From Zeimonas sp050187175 (GTDB lineage: Bacteria; Pseudomonadota; Gammaproteobacteria; Burkholderiales; Burkholderiaceae_E): a stretch of 64,000 nucleotides of DNA. The notes under the pieces are model-generated. The model was not told the DNA's origin. It ran no database searches and saw only the letters and a list, made by a program, of their open reading frames with translations. The stretch lies in NCBI GenBank assembly GCA_050187175.1, contig JBFWXS010000004.1, forward strand, positions 1 through 64,000. Reading direction: 5' to 3'. Of this stretch, positions 34,520 through 43,653 are shown one piece after another. How positions within the stretch are numbered: position 1 is the first letter of the stretch; every line of letters starts with the position of its first letter. The translations under genes were made by a program, and so were the position numbers.

Positions 34520-36025
34520 CTACAGCGTGCGGCGCTGGGAAACGGGCGGAATCCGCAGCGATTCCCGGTACTTGGCCACTGTGCGCCGTGCCACGACGAA
34601 CCCTTGCTCGCCGAGCAGATCGGCAATCTGGCTATCTGACAGGGGCTGAGTGGCGTCCTCCGCGGCGACGAGTTGCTTGATCAGCGCGCGGATCGCGGTG
34701 CTCGACGCGGCGCCACCGCTGTCGGTGGCGACGTGGCTGCCGAAGAAGTACTTCAGCTCGAAAGTGCCGAACGGCGTGAGCATGTACTTCTGCGACGTGA
34801 CGCGAGAAACCGTCGATTCGTGCAAACCCAAGGTGTCAGCGATTTCCCTCAGGACGAGGGGCCGCATGGCGACCGCGCCATGTGAAAAGAACGACCGCTG
34901 GCGGTCGACGATGGCCTGCGTCACTCGCAGGATGGTCTCGAACCGCTGTTGAACATTCTTGATCAACCAGCGTGCTTCCTGCAACTGGCCGGACAGGCCA
35001 GAACTGCTTCCTCTGTTCTTGCGCAAGATTTGCGCATACATGTTGTTGATGCGCAACTTGGGCATCACATCGGGATTCAGCACGGCTGTCCAGCCGTTTC
35101 GCGTCCGGCGCACGATCACATCGGGCACTACGTAGCCGGCCTGCGTGCCGGCAAAGCCCGCACCGGGACGGGGGTTAAGCTGGCGGATCAGCGCCTGCGC
35201 ATCGCGCAGCATTTCGTCGTCGCAGCGCAGCGCGCGCCGCAGCTTGACGAAGTCCTTGGCCGCCAGCAGGCCCAGATGATGCTCGACGATGGTCCGCGCC
35301 ATCTGATGCGCATCGCCGGTCGGCGGCGCCTCGCGGCGGGCGAGCTGGATCAGCAGGCATTCGCGCAGATCGCGCGCCGCCACGCCGGGGGGATCGAAGC
35401 TCTGCAGCAGCCGCAGCGCGCCGCTGAGCTCCTCGGGCTCGATGTCCAGCTCCTCGGGCAGCATCCGCGCCACTTCGTCCAGCGAAGTCTCGAGAAAGCC
35501 GTCGTCGTCGAGCGCGTCGATCAGCAGCTCCACCAGCGCGCGGCCGCGGCGCGTCGAATGGGTCGCGGCCAGCTGCTCGTTCAGATGCTCGCGCAGCGTC
35601 AGGCCGTTGCCGGTGAGCTGCGGGTACTCGCGCTCGCCGTCGTCGTCGGGCCGGTTGCGCCCGCCTTCGCCCCAGTCGCTGCCGTAGTCGCCGTCGCGAC
35701 CGTCGTCGCCATCGAAATCGCCGGCCTGCTGCGGCGCATCGTCGGCCGGGCCGGCGGCCGCGCCGTCCAGGCCGGCGCCGCTGCCGTCCGCGGCCTCGGG
35801 TTCAGCGGCCGAGCCGCGGCCGCTGTCCAGCCCGCCGTTCGGCGCGATGCGCAGGCAGTCCTGCAGCGGATCGTCGAGCCGTTCGAGCAGCGGATTGTCG
35901 GCCAGGATCTGCTCGAGTTCCGTGTTCAGCTCGAGCGTGGACAACTGCAGCAGCCGGATCGACTGCTGCAGCTGCGGCGTCAGCGCGAGCTGCTGGGATA
36001 ACTTGAGCTGTAACGAGGGTTTCAT
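34520..36025 (-). CDS. rpoN: RNA polymerase sigma-54 factor
   Basis: Sigma-54 recruits RNA polymerase to -24/-12 promoters that need AAA+ activators. The 501-aa protein has the Gln-rich region I (KPSLQLKLSQQLALTPQLQQ), an acidic Gly/Asp-rich region II (about residues 65-130, longer than usual), a core-binding region, and the C-terminal RpoN box ARRTVAKYRESL. It ends the kdsD-kdsC-lptCAB run on the minus strand and precedes hpf and ptsN. Confidence 0.97.
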   Translation of the reverse strand: MKPSLQLKLSQQLALTPQLQQSIRLLQLSTLELNTELEQILADNPLLERLDDPLQDCLRIAPNGGLDSGRGSAAEPEAADGSGAGLDGAAAGPADDAPQQAGDFDGDDGRDGDYGSDWGEGGRNRPDDDGEREYPQLTGNGLTLREHLNEQLAATHSTRRGRALVELLIDALDDDGFLETSLDEVARMLPEELDIEPEELSGALRLLQSFDPPGVAARDLRECLLIQLARREAPPTGDAHQMARTIVEHHLGLLAAKDFVKLRRALRCDDEMLRDAQALIRQLNPRPGAGFAGTQAGYVVPDVIVRRTRNGWTAVLNPDVMPKLRINNMYAQILRKNRGSSSGLSGQLQEARWLIKNVQQRFETILRVTQAIVDRQRSFFSHGAVAMRPLVLREIADTLGLHESTVSRVTSQKYMLTPFGTFELKYFFGSHVATDSGGAASSTAIRALIKQLVAAEDATQPLSDSQIADLLGEQGFVVARRTVAKYRESLRIPPVSQRRTL

Positions 36026-36084
36026 CGCGAATGAGACGGCCGCCCCGGCCGCCGCCGTGGGCTGCCGGGCAGGGATTCGACCGC

Positions 36085-36924
36085 CTACATCGAGAAATGC
36101 TCGCCCAGGTAGTAGCGGCGGACATCCTCGTTCTGAACAACCTCGTCCGGGCGGCCGGAAGCAAGAACAGTACCAGCCCGAATGATATACGCGCGGTCAC
36201 AGATGCCAAGGGTTTCGCGCACGTTGTGGTCCGTGATCAACACGCCGATGCGCCGATCTTTGAGAAATCGCACGATTCGCTGGATTTCGATGACGGCGAT
36301 CGGGTCGACGCCGGCGAAGGGCTCGTCGAGCAGGATGAAGCGCGGCGAGCCGGCCAGCGCGCGTGCGATCTCGACGCGGCGGCGCTCGCCGCCGGACAGC
36401 GACAGCGCCGAATTGGAACGGATGTGTTCGATCTGCAGCTCGGCCAGCAGCGCGTCCAGGCGCCGCGTCAGCTCGCGCCGCGCCAGCGGCCGGCCGGCCG
36501 GGTCGGTCTGCAGCTCGAGCACTGCCATGATGTTCTCTTCCACGCTCAGCTTGCGGAACACCGAGGCTTCCTGCGGCAGGTACGACAACCCCAGCCGCGC
36601 GCGGCGATGGATGGGCAGCCGCGCGATCGACACGCCGTCGAGCTCGATGCTGCCGCCGTCGGTGGGCACCAGGCCGACGATCATGTAGAAGCAGGTGGTC
36701 TTGCCGGCGCCGTTCGGGCCGAGCAGGCCCACCACTTCGCCGCTGGCCACGTCCAGCGAGACGTCCTGCACCACCTTGCGGCCGTGGTAGGCCTTCAGCA
36801 GATGGCGCGCGACCAGGCGGCTGTCGTGGCGCGGGGCGTTCGGCGCGCCGCCGTGGGCAGCCGCGTCGGCGGCGAGAGCGGTGTCCGGATCGGTGCGCTC
36901 ACCGCCGGCCAGGGGCTCCGCCAT
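36085..36924 (-). CDS. lptB: LPS export ABC transporter ATPase LptB
   Basis: LptB powers extraction of LPS from the inner membrane by LptFG. Walker A is LLGPNGAGKTT, the signature is SLSGGERRRVEIARAL and Walker B is FILLDEPFAGVDP. At 279 aa it is longer than the usual 240 because about 38 poorly conserved residues precede the ABC domain; a downstream start is possible but no ATG with a ribosome binding site is evident. Its ATG shares one base with the lptA stop. Confidence 0.95.
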   Translation of the reverse strand: MAEPLAGGERTDPDTALAADAAAHGGAPNAPRHDSRLVARHLLKAYHGRKVVQDVSLDVASGEVVGLLGPNGAGKTTCFYMIVGLVPTDGGSIELDGVSIARLPIHRRARLGLSYLPQEASVFRKLSVEENIMAVLELQTDPAGRPLARRELTRRLDALLAELQIEHIRSNSALSLSGGERRRVEIARALAGSPRFILLDEPFAGVDPIAVIEIQRIVRFLKDRRIGVLITDHNVRETLGICDRAYIIRAGTVLASGRPDEVVQNEDVRRYYLGEHFSM

Positions 36925-37628
36925 CAGCGCGACCCGGACGACGGCGTCGACAGACGTTCGGCCGGCTTGAGGCCGGCAGGCGCGTCAGCGGGCTTGGGCG
37001 GCGCCTTCGGGTCTTCGCGCGGCTGGATGACGACGCGCACGCGTCCGGACGGGTTGCCGGCGGTGGCGGCATTGCCGCTGGTGCCTTCGACGGTGAAGAA
37101 CTCGCTGCGGCTCTCGTACAGGATGTCGCTGCCGTGCACTTCGTCGATCACGCGCGGGCCGTCGGTACGCTGCATCATCGCCTGCTGCTGCAGGCGGAAG
37201 GTCTCCAGCTTGCCGTCGTAGTCGATCTGGCGCGCGCGGCCCGAGATGTACTGGTCCACGCCTTCGCGCTTCTGCCGGAAGCTGGCCAGCGAGCCGGTGG
37301 CCGTGCCGTACTGGTAGCCCTCCGGATCCTGCCGGATCACCAGCCGGTCGGCGCGGATCTGGATGGTGCCCTTGGTCAGCACGACGTTGCCGGTGAACAC
37401 GTTGATCTGCTTCAGATCGTCGTACTGCATCCGGTCGGCTTCGACGTTGATCGGCTTGTTGCGGTCGGCGCGCTCGGCGACCGCCGGCAGCGGCGCGATC
37501 AGGGCGGCGAGCGCGGTGATCACGATGAGCGCAACGAGCGCGATCCGCGCGGCGAGCGCGGCCGGCAGCAGCGCCGCGGCGGCGCGTTCGGGAAAGACGA
37601 TGATGGAGGGGCCGTGTAACGCGCGCAT
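36924..37628 (-). CDS. lptA: LPS transport periplasmic protein LptA
   Basis: LptA forms the periplasmic bridge that carries LPS from LptC to LptD. The 234-aa product has a long hydrophobic signal region ending near AVAERA (about residue 52) and an OstA-type beta-jellyroll beginning KPINVEADRMQYDD. The C-terminal 40 residues are Pro/Ala-rich and variable. It lies between lptC and lptB with a 1-base overlap and a 2-base gap. Confidence 0.93.
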   Translation of the reverse strand: MRALHGPSIIVFPERAAAALLPAALAARIALVALIVITALAALIAPLPAVAERADRNKPINVEADRMQYDDLKQINVFTGNVVLTKGTIQIRADRLVIRQDPEGYQYGTATGSLASFRQKREGVDQYISGRARQIDYDGKLETFRLQQQAMMQRTDGPRVIDEVHGSDILYESRSEFFTVEGTSGNAATAGNPSGRVRVVIQPREDPKAPPKPADAPAGLKPAERLSTPSSGSR

Positions 37629-37630
37629 GA

Positions 37631-38227
37631 TCAGGGGGGCTTTGGCCGCGGCTGCCAGGTGATGCGAACCTGGGAATCGACCCTCAACGAGCGGGCCGCA
37701 TTATTGAATTCCATGCCGACCCCCGTCAAGACCGATTCGCCTTGGACGACGCGAACCGGCAGGTCGGTGACGGCGATCTCGGTGTCGCTGTGCAGCACCA
37801 GCTGCTCGGTGGTGGCGACCATGGCGGGCTCGCTCGGCGTCGCGGCGCGCTCCATGATGACGTTGCCGTGCAGGTGCGTCTCGTTGCCGCCGGCGTCGGA
37901 ACTGCCCTCGTCGGCGCGCAGCGTGAGCCGCGGCTTGCTCGGATCGAGGCTGACCGCGACCGGCTTGGTGTAGGCCGTGCTGTCGTCGTCCGCGTAGTGC
38001 AGCATGCGTTCGGCCGAGATGCGGAACACCGGATCGCCGCGCTGATTGATGCGCGTGAACACCAGCCCTTCGACGAAGTAGTCCGGCTCGTGACCGAGCA
38101 CGCGCTCGACGCCCGGTCCGGTCTGCCGCATCGCGATCTCGGCCAGGTAGTAGGTCGCGCCGGCCAGGGCCAGCAGCAGCAGCAGCGACAGGCCGGCGGC
38201 GAGGCGGTCGTACAGGCGCGGCGTCAT
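37631..38227 (-). CDS. lptC: LPS export system protein LptC
   Basis: LptC is the bitopic inner-membrane member of the LPS bridge. The 198-aa product has one N-terminal membrane helix (about residues 9-30) and a periplasmic beta-jellyroll with the family's EPDYFVEGLVFTRIN segment. Its ATG at 38227 overlaps the kdsC stop by 4 bases, so it is translationally coupled to kdsC. Confidence 0.92.
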   Translation of the reverse strand: MTPRLYDRLAAGLSLLLLLALAGATYYLAEIAMRQTGPGVERVLGHEPDYFVEGLVFTRINQRGDPVFRISAERMLHYADDDSTAYTKPVAVSLDPSKPRLTLRADEGSSDAGGNETHLHGNVIMERAATPSEPAMVATTEQLVLHSDTEIAVTDLPVRVVQGESVLTGVGMEFNNAARSLRVDSQVRITWQPRPKPP

Positions 38228-38871
38228 GGCGCGGCGCCCTGGGATTGTGCGGGGTTCGGCGATTGCCCGACGCTCGGTGATTGCTCGACGCTCGGTGATT
38301 GCCCGACGCTCAGTGGTTGCGCCGCATCCAGCGGCGAGGCCGCGCCCAGATAGCGGGCCAGCGCCGCATTGAAGCCGCCGCGGGCGCGCAGCAGGAACTC
38401 GGCGAACTCGCGCACTGCGCCGCGCCCGCCGGGATGCTGCGATACCCAGTGAGCGCGCGCGCGCACCTCGGGCGCGGCGTCGGCCACGCTGGCGGCCAGG
38501 CCGGCGACGGCCATGGCGCGCAGATCGCCCCAGTCGTCGCCGACGAAGGCGGCGCGCGCCGGCGGCAGGCCGAAACGCTCGCACAGCGCCATGAGGGCGG
38601 CGCCCTTGTCGCGCACGCCCTGCTGCACGGCGTCCAGCCGCAGCTCGGCGGCGCGCAGCTCGACGATGGCGGACTGGCGCGCGGTGACGATCGCCAGCTT
38701 GACGCCGGCCTCGCGCAGCAGCGTCAGCCCGAAGCCGTCGTGCACCGAGAAGGCCTTCATCGCCTCGCCGGCCGGGCCGATCAGGATGCGGCCGTCGGTC
38801 AAGGTGCCGTCGACGTCCAGCGCGACCAGGCCGATCGCCGCGGCGCGGCGCTGCAGCTCGTGCTCGTCCAT
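38224..38871 (-). CDS. kdsC: 3-deoxy-D-manno-octulosonate 8-phosphate phosphatase
   Basis: KdsC removes phosphate from KDO-8-P in LPS inner-core synthesis. This HAD-family phosphatase has the nucleophile motif LDVDGTLTDG (Asp19, Asp21), GVRDKG and AFVGDDWGDL. At 215 aa it exceeds the usual 170-190. The extra C-terminal tail contains a six-residue repeat of the SPSVGQ type, encoded by three 18-bp units at 38261-38314. The neighbour kdsD catalyses an earlier step of the same pathway. Confidence 0.94.
   Translation of the reverse strand: MDEHELQRRAAAIGLVALDVDGTLTDGRILIGPAGEAMKAFSVHDGFGLTLLREAGVKLAIVTARQSAIVELRAAELRLDAVQQGVRDKGAALMALCERFGLPPARAAFVGDDWGDLRAMAVAGLAASVADAAPEVRARAHWVSQHPGGRGAVREFAEFLLRARGGFNAALARYLGAASPLDAAQPLSVGQSPSVEQSPSVGQSPNPAQSQGAAP
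38261..38314. repeat. 18-bp tandem repeat x3 in the kdsC 3' end
   Basis: Units at 38261-38278, 38279-38296 and 38297-38314 differ from each other by one or two bases. Each keeps the reading frame and encodes one SPSVGQ-like hexapeptide of the KdsC tail. Confidence 0.9.
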
Positions 38872-38872
38872 G

Positions 38873-39862
38873 TCAGACCACCTTCGCGGCCAGCAGGTCG
38901 TGGATGTGCAGCGCGCCGGCCAGCTCGCCGTCGCCGCTGGTCACCAGCAGCTGGCTGATGCGCCGCTCCTCCATGATCCGGACCGCCTCGGCGGCCAGCG
39001 CCTGCGCGTCTATGGTGGCCGGCGAGCGCGTCATCACCTCGTCGATGCCCAGCCCGCGCAGATCGCGGCCGGCCTCCAGCAGCCGCCGCAGATCGCCGTC
39101 TGTGAAGATGCCGGCCAGCCGGCCGTCGCCGCCGATGACGGCGGTCATGCCCATCCGCTTGCGCGTGATCTCGAGCACCGCGTCGACCAGGCGGGCGCCG
39201 GTCGGGACCCGCGGCAGTGCGTCGCCGGAGCGCATGACGTCGGCCACGCGCGTCAGCAGGCGCCGCCCCAGCGCGCCGCCGGGGTGGGAGCGGGCGAAGT
39301 CGTCGGGCCCGAAGCCGCGCGCGTCGAGCAGCGCCACCGCCAGCGCGTCGCCGAGCGCCAGCGCGGCGGTGGTGCTGGCAGTCGGGGCCAGATTCATCGG
39401 GCAGGCCTCGCGGTCGACGCGGGCGTCCAGATGGACGTCGGCCAGCTGCGCCAGCGGCGAGCCGGCCGAGCCGGTGATCGCGATCAGCCGCCCCCCCTGG
39501 CGCTTGACGACCGGTACGATGGTCAGCAGCTCGGCGGTGCTGCCGGAATACGACAGCGCGATGAACACGTCGTCGTCGCGGACCATGCCCAGGTCGCCGT
39601 GGCTGGCCTCGGCCGGATGCACGAAGAAGGCGGGGGTGCCGGTGGACGCGAGCGTCGCGGCGATCTTGCGCGCGACGTGCCCCGATTTGCCTATGCCGCT
39701 GACCACGACCCGGCCGCGGCAGGCGAGGATCAGCTGGCAGGCGGCGGCGAAGGACGGGTCGATGCGGTCGGCCAGCCGCGCGACGGCATCGGCCTCGATC
39801 CGCAATACCTCGCGCGCCTGCGCGATCAGCCGGTCGGTACCGGCGGGGGGCGATGCGCTCAT
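38873..39862 (-). CDS. kdsD: D-arabinose 5-phosphate isomerase
   Basis: KdsD converts ribulose 5-phosphate to arabinose 5-phosphate, the first committed step to KDO. The 329-aa protein has an N-terminal SIS sugar-isomerase domain (VVSGIGKSGHVARKIAATL, ALSYSGSTAEL) and two C-terminal CBS domains. It leads the minus-strand kdsD-kdsC-lptCAB-rpoN run, with one base to kdsC, and is divergent from mlaF across a 242-base region. Confidence 0.96.
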   Translation of the reverse strand: MSASPPAGTDRLIAQAREVLRIEADAVARLADRIDPSFAAACQLILACRGRVVVSGIGKSGHVARKIAATLASTGTPAFFVHPAEASHGDLGMVRDDDVFIALSYSGSTAELLTIVPVVKRQGGRLIAITGSAGSPLAQLADVHLDARVDREACPMNLAPTASTTAALALGDALAVALLDARGFGPDDFARSHPGGALGRRLLTRVADVMRSGDALPRVPTGARLVDAVLEITRKRMGMTAVIGGDGRLAGIFTDGDLRRLLEAGRDLRGLGIDEVMTRSPATIDAQALAAEAVRIMEERRISQLLVTSGDGELAGALHIHDLLAAKVV

Positions 39863-39950
39863 AGCTCCCGAGTATATGCCGAGCGGGAACCCGCCATTGG
39901 CTGGGTGGCCCGCCTCTGCGCCCCGGGCGGCGTGCCCTCTATACCGGGCG

Positions 39951-39960
39951 CCCCCCCCCC
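39951..39960. repeat. C10 homopolymer in the kdsD/mlaF divergent region
   Basis: Ten consecutive C residues lie about 90 bases upstream of kdsD and 145 bases upstream of mlaF. Tracts of this length can slip during replication and can also be miscounted by sequencers. Confidence 0.7.
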
Positions 39961-40104
39961 GCCGCCGGACCCGCGCCAGCGGCCGTCCGCCGGGGCGGGC
40001 CTGCCGCGGATGGGGCTTGCGGCGGGCCGGCCTGACGGCCCGGTTTAAAATCCCGGCTCCGTCGCCACCGCCTCCGGGCCCGACTCTTGCTCGCCGGATC
40101 CTCC

Positions 40105-40905
40105 GTGACCTCAGACTTCCTCGTCCTCGACCAGGTCAGATTCGGCTATCGCGAGCGAGTCATCCTGCACGACATCTCGCTGCGCATGGAGCGCGGCCGG
40201 GTGGTGGCGCTGATCGGCGGCTCCGGCTCGGGCAAGACCACGCTGCTGCGGCTGATCGGCGGCCAGCTGCGGCCGCAGGCCGGCCGCGTGGTATTCGAGG
40301 GGCACGACGTGCACCTCGCCGACCGCAAGGCGCTGTATGCGCTGCGGCGGCGCATGGGCATGATGTACCAGTTCGGCGCCCTGTTCACCGACCTGACCGC
40401 CTACGGCAACGTCGCGTTCCCGCTGCGCGAGAACACGAAGCTGCCCGAATCGATGATCCGCGACCTGGTGCTGATGAAGCTCAACGCCGTCGGCCTGCGC
40501 GGCGCCGCCGATCTCGAGACGCGGCAGCTGTCGGGCGGCATGGCGCGGCGCGTGGCGCTGGCCCGCGCCATCGCGCTCGATCCGCCGCTGATCATGTACG
40601 ACGAGCCCTTCACCGGCCTCGACCCGGTCTCGCTGGCCACCATCGCGCAGCTGGTGCGGCGGCTCAACGACGCGCTGGGCTCGACCTCGATCATCGTGTC
40701 GCACGACATCGACCAGACCTTCGCCATCGCCGACTACGTCTATTTCCTGGCCAACGGCCGCCTGGCCGCCGAAGGCACGCCTGAGCAGCTTCGCGCGTCG
40801 TCCGATCCGCTGCTGCGGCAGTTCCTCGACGGCTCGGTCGACGGCCCGGCGGGCTTCCACTACCCGGCCGCGCCGCTGGCCGACGATCTGAGGCTGCGAC
40901 CATGA
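40105..40905 (+). CDS. mlaF: phospholipid transport ATPase MlaF
   Basis: MlaF is the ATPase of the MlaFEDB inner-membrane complex, which moves phospholipids between the membranes and keeps the outer leaflet asymmetric. Walker A is GGSGSGKTT, the signature LSGGMARRVALARAI and Walker B LIMYDEPFTGLDP. The start is uncertain: GTG 40105 gives 266 aa and is preferred; a TTG at 40087 would add six residues. It overlaps mlaE by 4 bases. Confidence 0.94.
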   Translation: MTSDFLVLDQVRFGYRERVILHDISLRMERGRVVALIGGSGSGKTTLLRLIGGQLRPQAGRVVFEGHDVHLADRKALYALRRRMGMMYQFGALFTDLTAYGNVAFPLRENTKLPESMIRDLVLMKLNAVGLRGAADLETRQLSGGMARRVALARAIALDPPLIMYDEPFTGLDPVSLATIAQLVRRLNDALGSTSIIVSHDIDQTFAIADYVYFLANGRLAAEGTPEQLRASSDPLLRQFLDGSVDGPAGFHYPAAPLADDLRLRP

Positions 40906-41684
40906 TGCGCCTGCTGATGCGTCCGTGGCATGCGCTGCTCGACTTCGTCGCGGCCGTCGGCGACGGCACGCGCTTCTTCGTGCGGCTGTGCCTGCTCGGC
41001 CTGGCCTCGTTCCGCCGGCCGCGGCTGGTCGTCGACCAGATCCATTTCATCGGCAACTACTCGCTGTCCATCATCCTGGTGTCGGGCCTGCTGGTCGGCT
41101 TCGTGCTCGGGCTGCAGGGCTATTACACGCTGCGCCGCTACGGCTCCGAGGAGGCGCTCGGCCTGCTGGTCACGCTCTCGCTGGTGCGCGAGCTCGGCCC
41201 GGTGGTGACGGCGCTGCTGTTCGCCGGCCGCGCCGGCACCTCGCTCACCGCCGAGATCGGCCTGATGAAGGCCGGCGAGCAGATCGACGCCATGGAGATG
41301 ATGGCCGTCGACCCGGTCGCGCGCGTGCTGGCGCCGCGCTTCGTGGCGGCGGTCATCTGCATGCCGCTGCTGGCGGCGCTGTTCTCGGCCTTCGGCGTGC
41401 TCGGCGGCTATCTGGTCGGCGTCGAGATGATAGGCGTCGACATAGGCGCCTTCTGGTCGCAGATGCAGGGCGGCGTCGACTGGCTGGCCGACGTCGGCAA
41501 CGGCGTGCTGAAGAGCATCGTGTTCGGGTTCACCGTGGCGTTCATCGCGCTGTTCGTCGGCTACCACTCGCAGCCGACGCCGGAAGGCGTGGCGCGCGCC
41601 ACGACCAGTACCGTCGTGGCGTCGTCGCTGGCGATACTGGCCCTGGACTTCGTGCTGACGGCGCTGATGTTCAACAGCAACTGA
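40902..41684 (+). CDS. mlaE: phospholipid transport permease MlaE
   Basis: MlaE is the membrane permease of the Mla ABC complex. The 260-aa protein has about five to six membrane helices and the family motif around LVRELGPVVTALLFAGRAGT followed by EIGLMKAGEQIDA. ATG 40902 overlaps the mlaF stop (ATGA). Confidence 0.96.
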   Translation: MMRLLMRPWHALLDFVAAVGDGTRFFVRLCLLGLASFRRPRLVVDQIHFIGNYSLSIILVSGLLVGFVLGLQGYYTLRRYGSEEALGLLVTLSLVRELGPVVTALLFAGRAGTSLTAEIGLMKAGEQIDAMEMMAVDPVARVLAPRFVAAVICMPLLAALFSAFGVLGGYLVGVEMIGVDIGAFWSQMQGGVDWLADVGNGVLKSIVFGFTVAFIALFVGYHSQPTPEGVARATTSTVVASSLAILALDFVLTALMFNSN

Positions 41685-41708
41685 CGGGACACCGCGCTCA
41701 TCGGGAGA

Positions 41709-42185
41709 ATGGCAATGAATCGCAGAGGAGCCGACCTGCTGGTCGGATTGTTCGTGCTGCTGGGCTTCGCGGCGATCGTGTTCCTGGCCATGCGCGCCGG
41801 CAACATGAGCAGCGCGCTGAGCCTGGGCCCCACTTATCAGGCGACGGCGCGCTTCGACAACATCGGCGGCCTGAAGCCGCGCGCCGCCGTGCGCAGTGCC
41901 GGCGTCGTGGTCGGCCGCGTCGAGAGCATCCGTTTCAACGACGAGGTCTATCAGGCGGAAGTCGTGCTGGCGCTGGACCGCGGCTACCGCTTCCCCAAGG
42001 ACACCTCGGCCAAGATCCTCACGTCGGGACTGCTCGGCGAGCAGTACATCGGGCTGGAGCCGGGCGGCGACAGCGAGATGCTGGCGGCCGGCGACAGGAT
42101 CACGATGACCCAGTCGGCCGTGGTGCTGGAGAATCTGATCGGGCAGTTCCTGTACGGCAAGGCCGCCGAAGGAGGAACGAAATGA
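41709..42185 (+). CDS. mlaD: MCE-domain phospholipid transport protein MlaD
   Basis: MlaD forms a hexameric MCE ring anchored by one N-terminal helix (about residues 10-28) and passes lipid between MlaC and MlaE. The 158-aa product contains the MCE core (ATARFDNIGGLKPRAAVRSAGV, LLGEQYIGLEPGG). It follows mlaE by 24 bases with GGGAG before the start, and its stop overlaps the next ATG. Confidence 0.95.
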   Translation: MAMNRRGADLLVGLFVLLGFAAIVFLAMRAGNMSSALSLGPTYQATARFDNIGGLKPRAAVRSAGVVVGRVESIRFNDEVYQAEVVLALDRGYRFPKDTSAKILTSGLLGEQYIGLEPGGDSEMLAAGDRITMTQSAVVLENLIGQFLYGKAAEGGTK

Positions 42186-42976
42186 CTGCGAGGCATTCGC
42201 CGCTGTCGGCGCGGCCGTCTTCGCCGCTGCGCCCCGGTCGGCTGGCCGCGGTGCTGGCGGTGGCCGGCGCCTGCCTGCTCGGCGGCTGCGCGTCGACCGC
42301 CGGTTCCGGCCGCACGCCGCAGGATCCGTTCGAGCCGATGAACCGGGCCGTCTACTCGTTCAACGACGCGTTCGACCGCGCGGTCGCCAAGCCGGTGGCC
42401 CAGGCTTACGACGATGTCATGCCGCAGACCTTCCGCCACATCATCGGCAGCGTGTTCAGCAACGTCGCCGACCTGTGGACGGCGACCAACCAGCTGCTGC
42501 AGGGCAAGCCGGCCGAGGCGCTGTCGGACCTGACGCGCGTCGTGGTCAATTCCACGTTCGGCCTGGCGGGGATGGCCGACATCGCCAGCGAAATCGGGCT
42601 GCCCAAGCACCAGGAGGACTTCGGCCAGACGCTGGGCCGCTGGGGCGTGCCGGCCGGCCCTTATCTCGTGCTGCCGTTCGCCGGGCCGTCCAGCCTGCGC
42701 GACGCGCCGGCGCTGGCGGTCGACGTGTGGGCGGACCCGGTCAATACCATAGACGCCACCAGCCAGCGCAACCTGGCCTGGGGCGTGCGCCTGGTCGAGA
42801 CGCGGGCGGGCCTGCTGCGTGCTGAAGGAGTGATGGACGGCGCCGCGCTCGATCGCTACAGCTTCCTGCGGGACGGCTATCTGCAGCGCCGCTACAACCA
42901 GATCCATGACGGGTCGCCGCCGCCGCCGTCGTACGATGACGACGAGGACGCCGCGGCGGACAAGCCGCCGCAATAA
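42182..42976 (+). CDS. mlaA: outer-membrane lipoprotein MlaA (VacJ)
   Basis: MlaA removes mislocalised phospholipids from the outer leaflet and hands them to MlaC. The 264-aa protein has a signal peptide with lipobox LGGC (about residue 37) and the VacJ signature DPFEPMNRAVYSFND, then GVPAGPYLVLPFAGPSS. The tail is acidic and Pro-rich. The basic, Pro/Ser-rich signal region is longer than usual. In E. coli mlaA is unlinked; here it lies inside the mla operon, as is common in betaproteobacteria. Confidence 0.94.
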   Translation: MTARHSPLSARPSSPLRPGRLAAVLAVAGACLLGGCASTAGSGRTPQDPFEPMNRAVYSFNDAFDRAVAKPVAQAYDDVMPQTFRHIIGSVFSNVADLWTATNQLLQGKPAEALSDLTRVVVNSTFGLAGMADIASEIGLPKHQEDFGQTLGRWGVPAGPYLVLPFAGPSSLRDAPALAVDVWADPVNTIDATSQRNLAWGVRLVETRAGLLRAEGVMDGAALDRYSFLRDGYLQRRYNQIHDGSPPPPSYDDDEDAAADKPPQ

Positions 42977-42990
42977 AAAGGAGTGTTCGC

Positions 42991-43641
42991 GTGACGAAGA
43001 AAAGCCTGTTCACCGGAGTGCTGTCGTGCCTGCTGGCGGTCTGCGGGCTGTCGCTGATGCCGCGCGCCGCGCTCGCCGCCGAGGCCCCCGACGCCTTGGT
43101 CAAGCGCCTGTCCGACGAGGTGCTCGCCGAGATCAAGACCGACAAGACGCTGCAGAACGGCAGCATCCAGAAGCTGAATGATCTGGTCGACCGCAAGCTG
43201 ATGCCGCACGTCAATTTCGAGCGCATGACCGCGCTGGCGGTGGGGCGCGGCTGGCAGTCGGCCTCGGCGGAGCAGCGGCAGCAGCTGATGAGCGAATTCC
43301 GCACGCTGCTGATCCGCACCTATGCCGGCGCCTTGTCGGCGGTCAGCGACCAGTCGGTGCGCATGAAGCCGTTCCGCGCCGCGGCGCAGGACACCGACGT
43401 CGTGGTGCGCAGCGAGGTCGTGCAGCCGCGCGGCGAGCCGGTGCAGCTCGACTACCGGCTGCAGAAGATCAACGACGGCTGGAAGATCTACGACGTCAAC
43501 GTGCTCGGCGTCTGGCTGGTGCAGACCTACCGCGACCAGTTCGCGCGCGAGGTAGGCAACGGCGGCATCGACGGCCTGATCCGCAGCCTGGTCGAGAAGA
43601 ACAAGCAGTTCGCGCCGACCGCCGAGCCGGCCAGGTCCTAG
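42991..43641 (+). CDS. mlaC: periplasmic phospholipid-binding protein MlaC
   Basis: MlaC shuttles phospholipids across the periplasm between MlaA and MlaFEDB. The 216-aa product has a signal peptide cleaved near ALAA (about residue 30) and the family's MPHVNFERMTALAVGRGW segment. The start is GTG 42991, supported by AAGGAG 8 bases before it. Confidence 0.93.
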   Translation: MTKKSLFTGVLSCLLAVCGLSLMPRAALAAEAPDALVKRLSDEVLAEIKTDKTLQNGSIQKLNDLVDRKLMPHVNFERMTALAVGRGWQSASAEQRQQLMSEFRTLLIRTYAGALSAVSDQSVRMKPFRAAAQDTDVVVRSEVVQPRGEPVQLDYRLQKINDGWKIYDVNVLGVWLVQTYRDQFAREVGNGGIDGLIRSLVEKNKQFAPTAEPARS

Positions 43642-43653
43642 CCGGCCGACCGC

